Shown in pieces: positions 62,940-64,000 of a DNA stretch of 64,000 bases (within the stretch, counting starts at the first letter, position 1; each line of letters starts with the position of its first letter). Both the position numbers and the translations under genes were made by a program. The notes beneath the pieces were generated by a model. That model was not told the origin of the DNA, ran no database searches, and saw only the letters and a program-made list of their open reading frames with translations. This stretch comes from Bacteroidota bacterium (GTDB taxonomy: Bacteria; Bacteroidota; Bacteroidia; UBA8524): contig WBUH01000013.1 in the NCBI GenBank assembly GCA_008933805.1, forward strand, positions 1-64,000. The letters run 5' to 3'.

Positions 62940-63974
62940 TCATTTAATCTTTGATAAATCTCTTGATTGATATATCCGCTCAATTATATCCACCACTTTT
63001 AATCCTTCTAAAGCATTGGCGGTAATAGTATCCTTCCCGTTCAGTGTTTTCACTACGTTCTCAATCACATAATGATGATTAGCCGCGCTGCCCTTAAACG
63101 GGCCGTAATCATTAGGCGGGTTGGTGGCCTCTAATTGAGGGAGTGTATAATCTTTAATATGGCAATATTCTATCTCGTTCATGTATTGGCCGCCTACTTT
63201 AAAGCTGCCTTTGGTACCAACAACAGTAATACTGCTTTCCATATTGGTATCCCACACTGCGGTAGAAAAGTTAATACACCCGATACCTCCATTCACAAAC
63301 TCAAAGTTTACAACCCCGCTATCTTCAAAGGTGGTAGTATGTTTATGGTTAAAGTCTTTAAATATGGCGTGGGGGTTTTTAATATCCCCAAACACCCAAT
63401 ACATAATATCTACAAAATGACTAAACTGGGTAAACAATGTTCCCCCATCCAAATCAGTCGAACCTTTCCAGCCACCTTCTTTGTAATACCGCTCATCACG
63501 GTTCCAATAGCAGTTCACTTGCACCATCAGCACATCGCCTATAATGCCTGCACCCACAACCTCTTTCATCCAACGGCTCGGCGGGCTGTAGCGGTTTTGC
63601 TTCACCACAAATACTTGCTTCGAAACGTTTAACGCCTTAAAAATTACAGCTTCACATTCTGCTTTGGTAAGCCCCATCGGCTTTTCAATCACCACATTAC
63701 AATGGTGCTCTAACGCCTGTATGGCTTGCGGGCAATGCAGCCCGTTGGGCGTAGCTACTGTAATTACATCGGCCTCAATACCTGATTTATAAAACTCTTC
63801 GGCTGAATTGAAAAAAGGAATTCCGGTGGGGTAAAGCTCGTGATGTTGGGCATTAGCATCCGTATCAATTACAGCCACCAATGTTGCCCCCTCGTAGTTA
63901 TTTACGATGGTAGCATGACGGCGGCCAATATGACCGAACCCAAGTATAGCAAACCTAATATCAGCTTTTTGCAT
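62940..63974 (-). CDS. Gfo/Idh/MocA family oxidoreductase
   Basis: 344 residues. The N-terminal Rossmann fold has FAILGFGHIGRRHA (nucleotide binding), the EKPMGLT motif (about residues 97-103) holds the catalytic lysine, and DLDGGTLFTQFSHFVDIMYW lies in the substrate domain with its histidine. This is the layout of NAD-linked sugar dehydrogenases such as WlbA-type UDP-HexNAcA 3-dehydrogenases. It is the first gene seen of the glycan operon; genes further upstream are outside the window. Confidence 0.87.
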   Translation of the reverse strand: MQKADIRFAILGFGHIGRRHATIVNNYEGATLVAVIDTDANAQHHELYPTGIPFFNSAEEFYKSGIEADVITVATPNGLHCPQAIQALEHHCNVVIEKPMGLTKAECEAVIFKALNVSKQVFVVKQNRYSPPSRWMKEVVGAGIIGDVLMVQVNCYWNRDERYYKEGGWKGSTDLDGGTLFTQFSHFVDIMYWVFGDIKNPHAIFKDFNHKHTTTFEDSGVVNFEFVNGGIGCINFSTAVWDTNMESSITVVGTKGSFKVGGQYMNEIEYCHIKDYTLPQLEATNPPNDYGPFKGSAANHHYVIENVVKTLNGKDTITANALEGLKVVDIIERIYQSRDLSKIK

Positions 63975-64000
63975 TGGCTGCGCCCAAGCGGGTTTTAAAG

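Overview
The window is chromosomal DNA from a Bacteroidota bacterium, most likely a gliding or otherwise type IX secretion (T9SS)-competent member of the Flavobacteriia/Sphingobacteriia/Chitinophagia side of the phylum. The reasons are four secreted proteins with T9SS type A sorting tails, a 5621-residue PKD-repeat adhesin with a gliding-motility (type B) C-terminal domain paired with a PorP/SprF-like protein, an XrtF-type exosortase, YtxJ, tandem ClpP plus ClpX, and promoters of the Bacteroidota TTG-N19/20-TAnnTTTG type. No rRNA, CRISPR array or insertion sequence was found; there are two tRNA genes (initiator Met and Phe).

Layout. 1-960: 3' part of a large serine recombinase whose reading frame runs into a tRNA-fMet gene, probably one end of an integrated element lying to the left. 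1026-5883: era, a T9SS cargo protein, a hotdog thioesterase and an AidA/PixA-family protein. 6300-11500: an AT-rich accessory island of small one-direction genes separated by a conserved long hairpin; one lipoprotein gene occurs twice without a single base change while its bordering hairpins differ, and three paralogous immunity-like genes (one cut by an in-frame TGA) close the array next to tRNA-Phe. 11772-20597: a HdrD/HdrB-like iron-sulfur pair with lipoproteins, a YCF48-type T9SS protein and two polytopic membrane proteins. 20599-24982: an Omp28/DoxX/YHS operon with a CRP/FNR-type palindrome in its promoter next to a Crp/Fnr regulator, then lipA. 25051-28558: OsmC, an MbnP/Cys-rich/YtxJ/micro-lipoprotein cluster suggestive of metal and thiol handling, and a THUMP-like methyltransferase. 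28710-38162: a degenerate ureohydrolase, aconitase, a T9SS protein, membrane proteins, and clpP1-clpP2-clpX. 38703-40393: a FemAB-like transferase and a methyltransferase.

40399-58352 is dominated by the giant adhesin gene and its PorP/SprF partner. The adhesin is built from several dozen PKD and Ig-like modules organised into two higher-order repeats: four copies of an exact 1236-bp (412-residue) unit and about four of a 1821-1824-bp (607-608-residue) unit. 58603-63974 is a leftward surface-glycan operon (Gfo/Idh oxidoreductase, WecA-like transferase, NeuD-like acyltransferase, GT2, exosortase XrtF and its partner, methyltransferase) with overlapping genes.

The most unusual parts are the hairpin-bounded cassette island (6.3-11.5 kb) and the two-tier repeat architecture of the giant adhesin. 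All assignments come from reading the sequence; no database search was possible.
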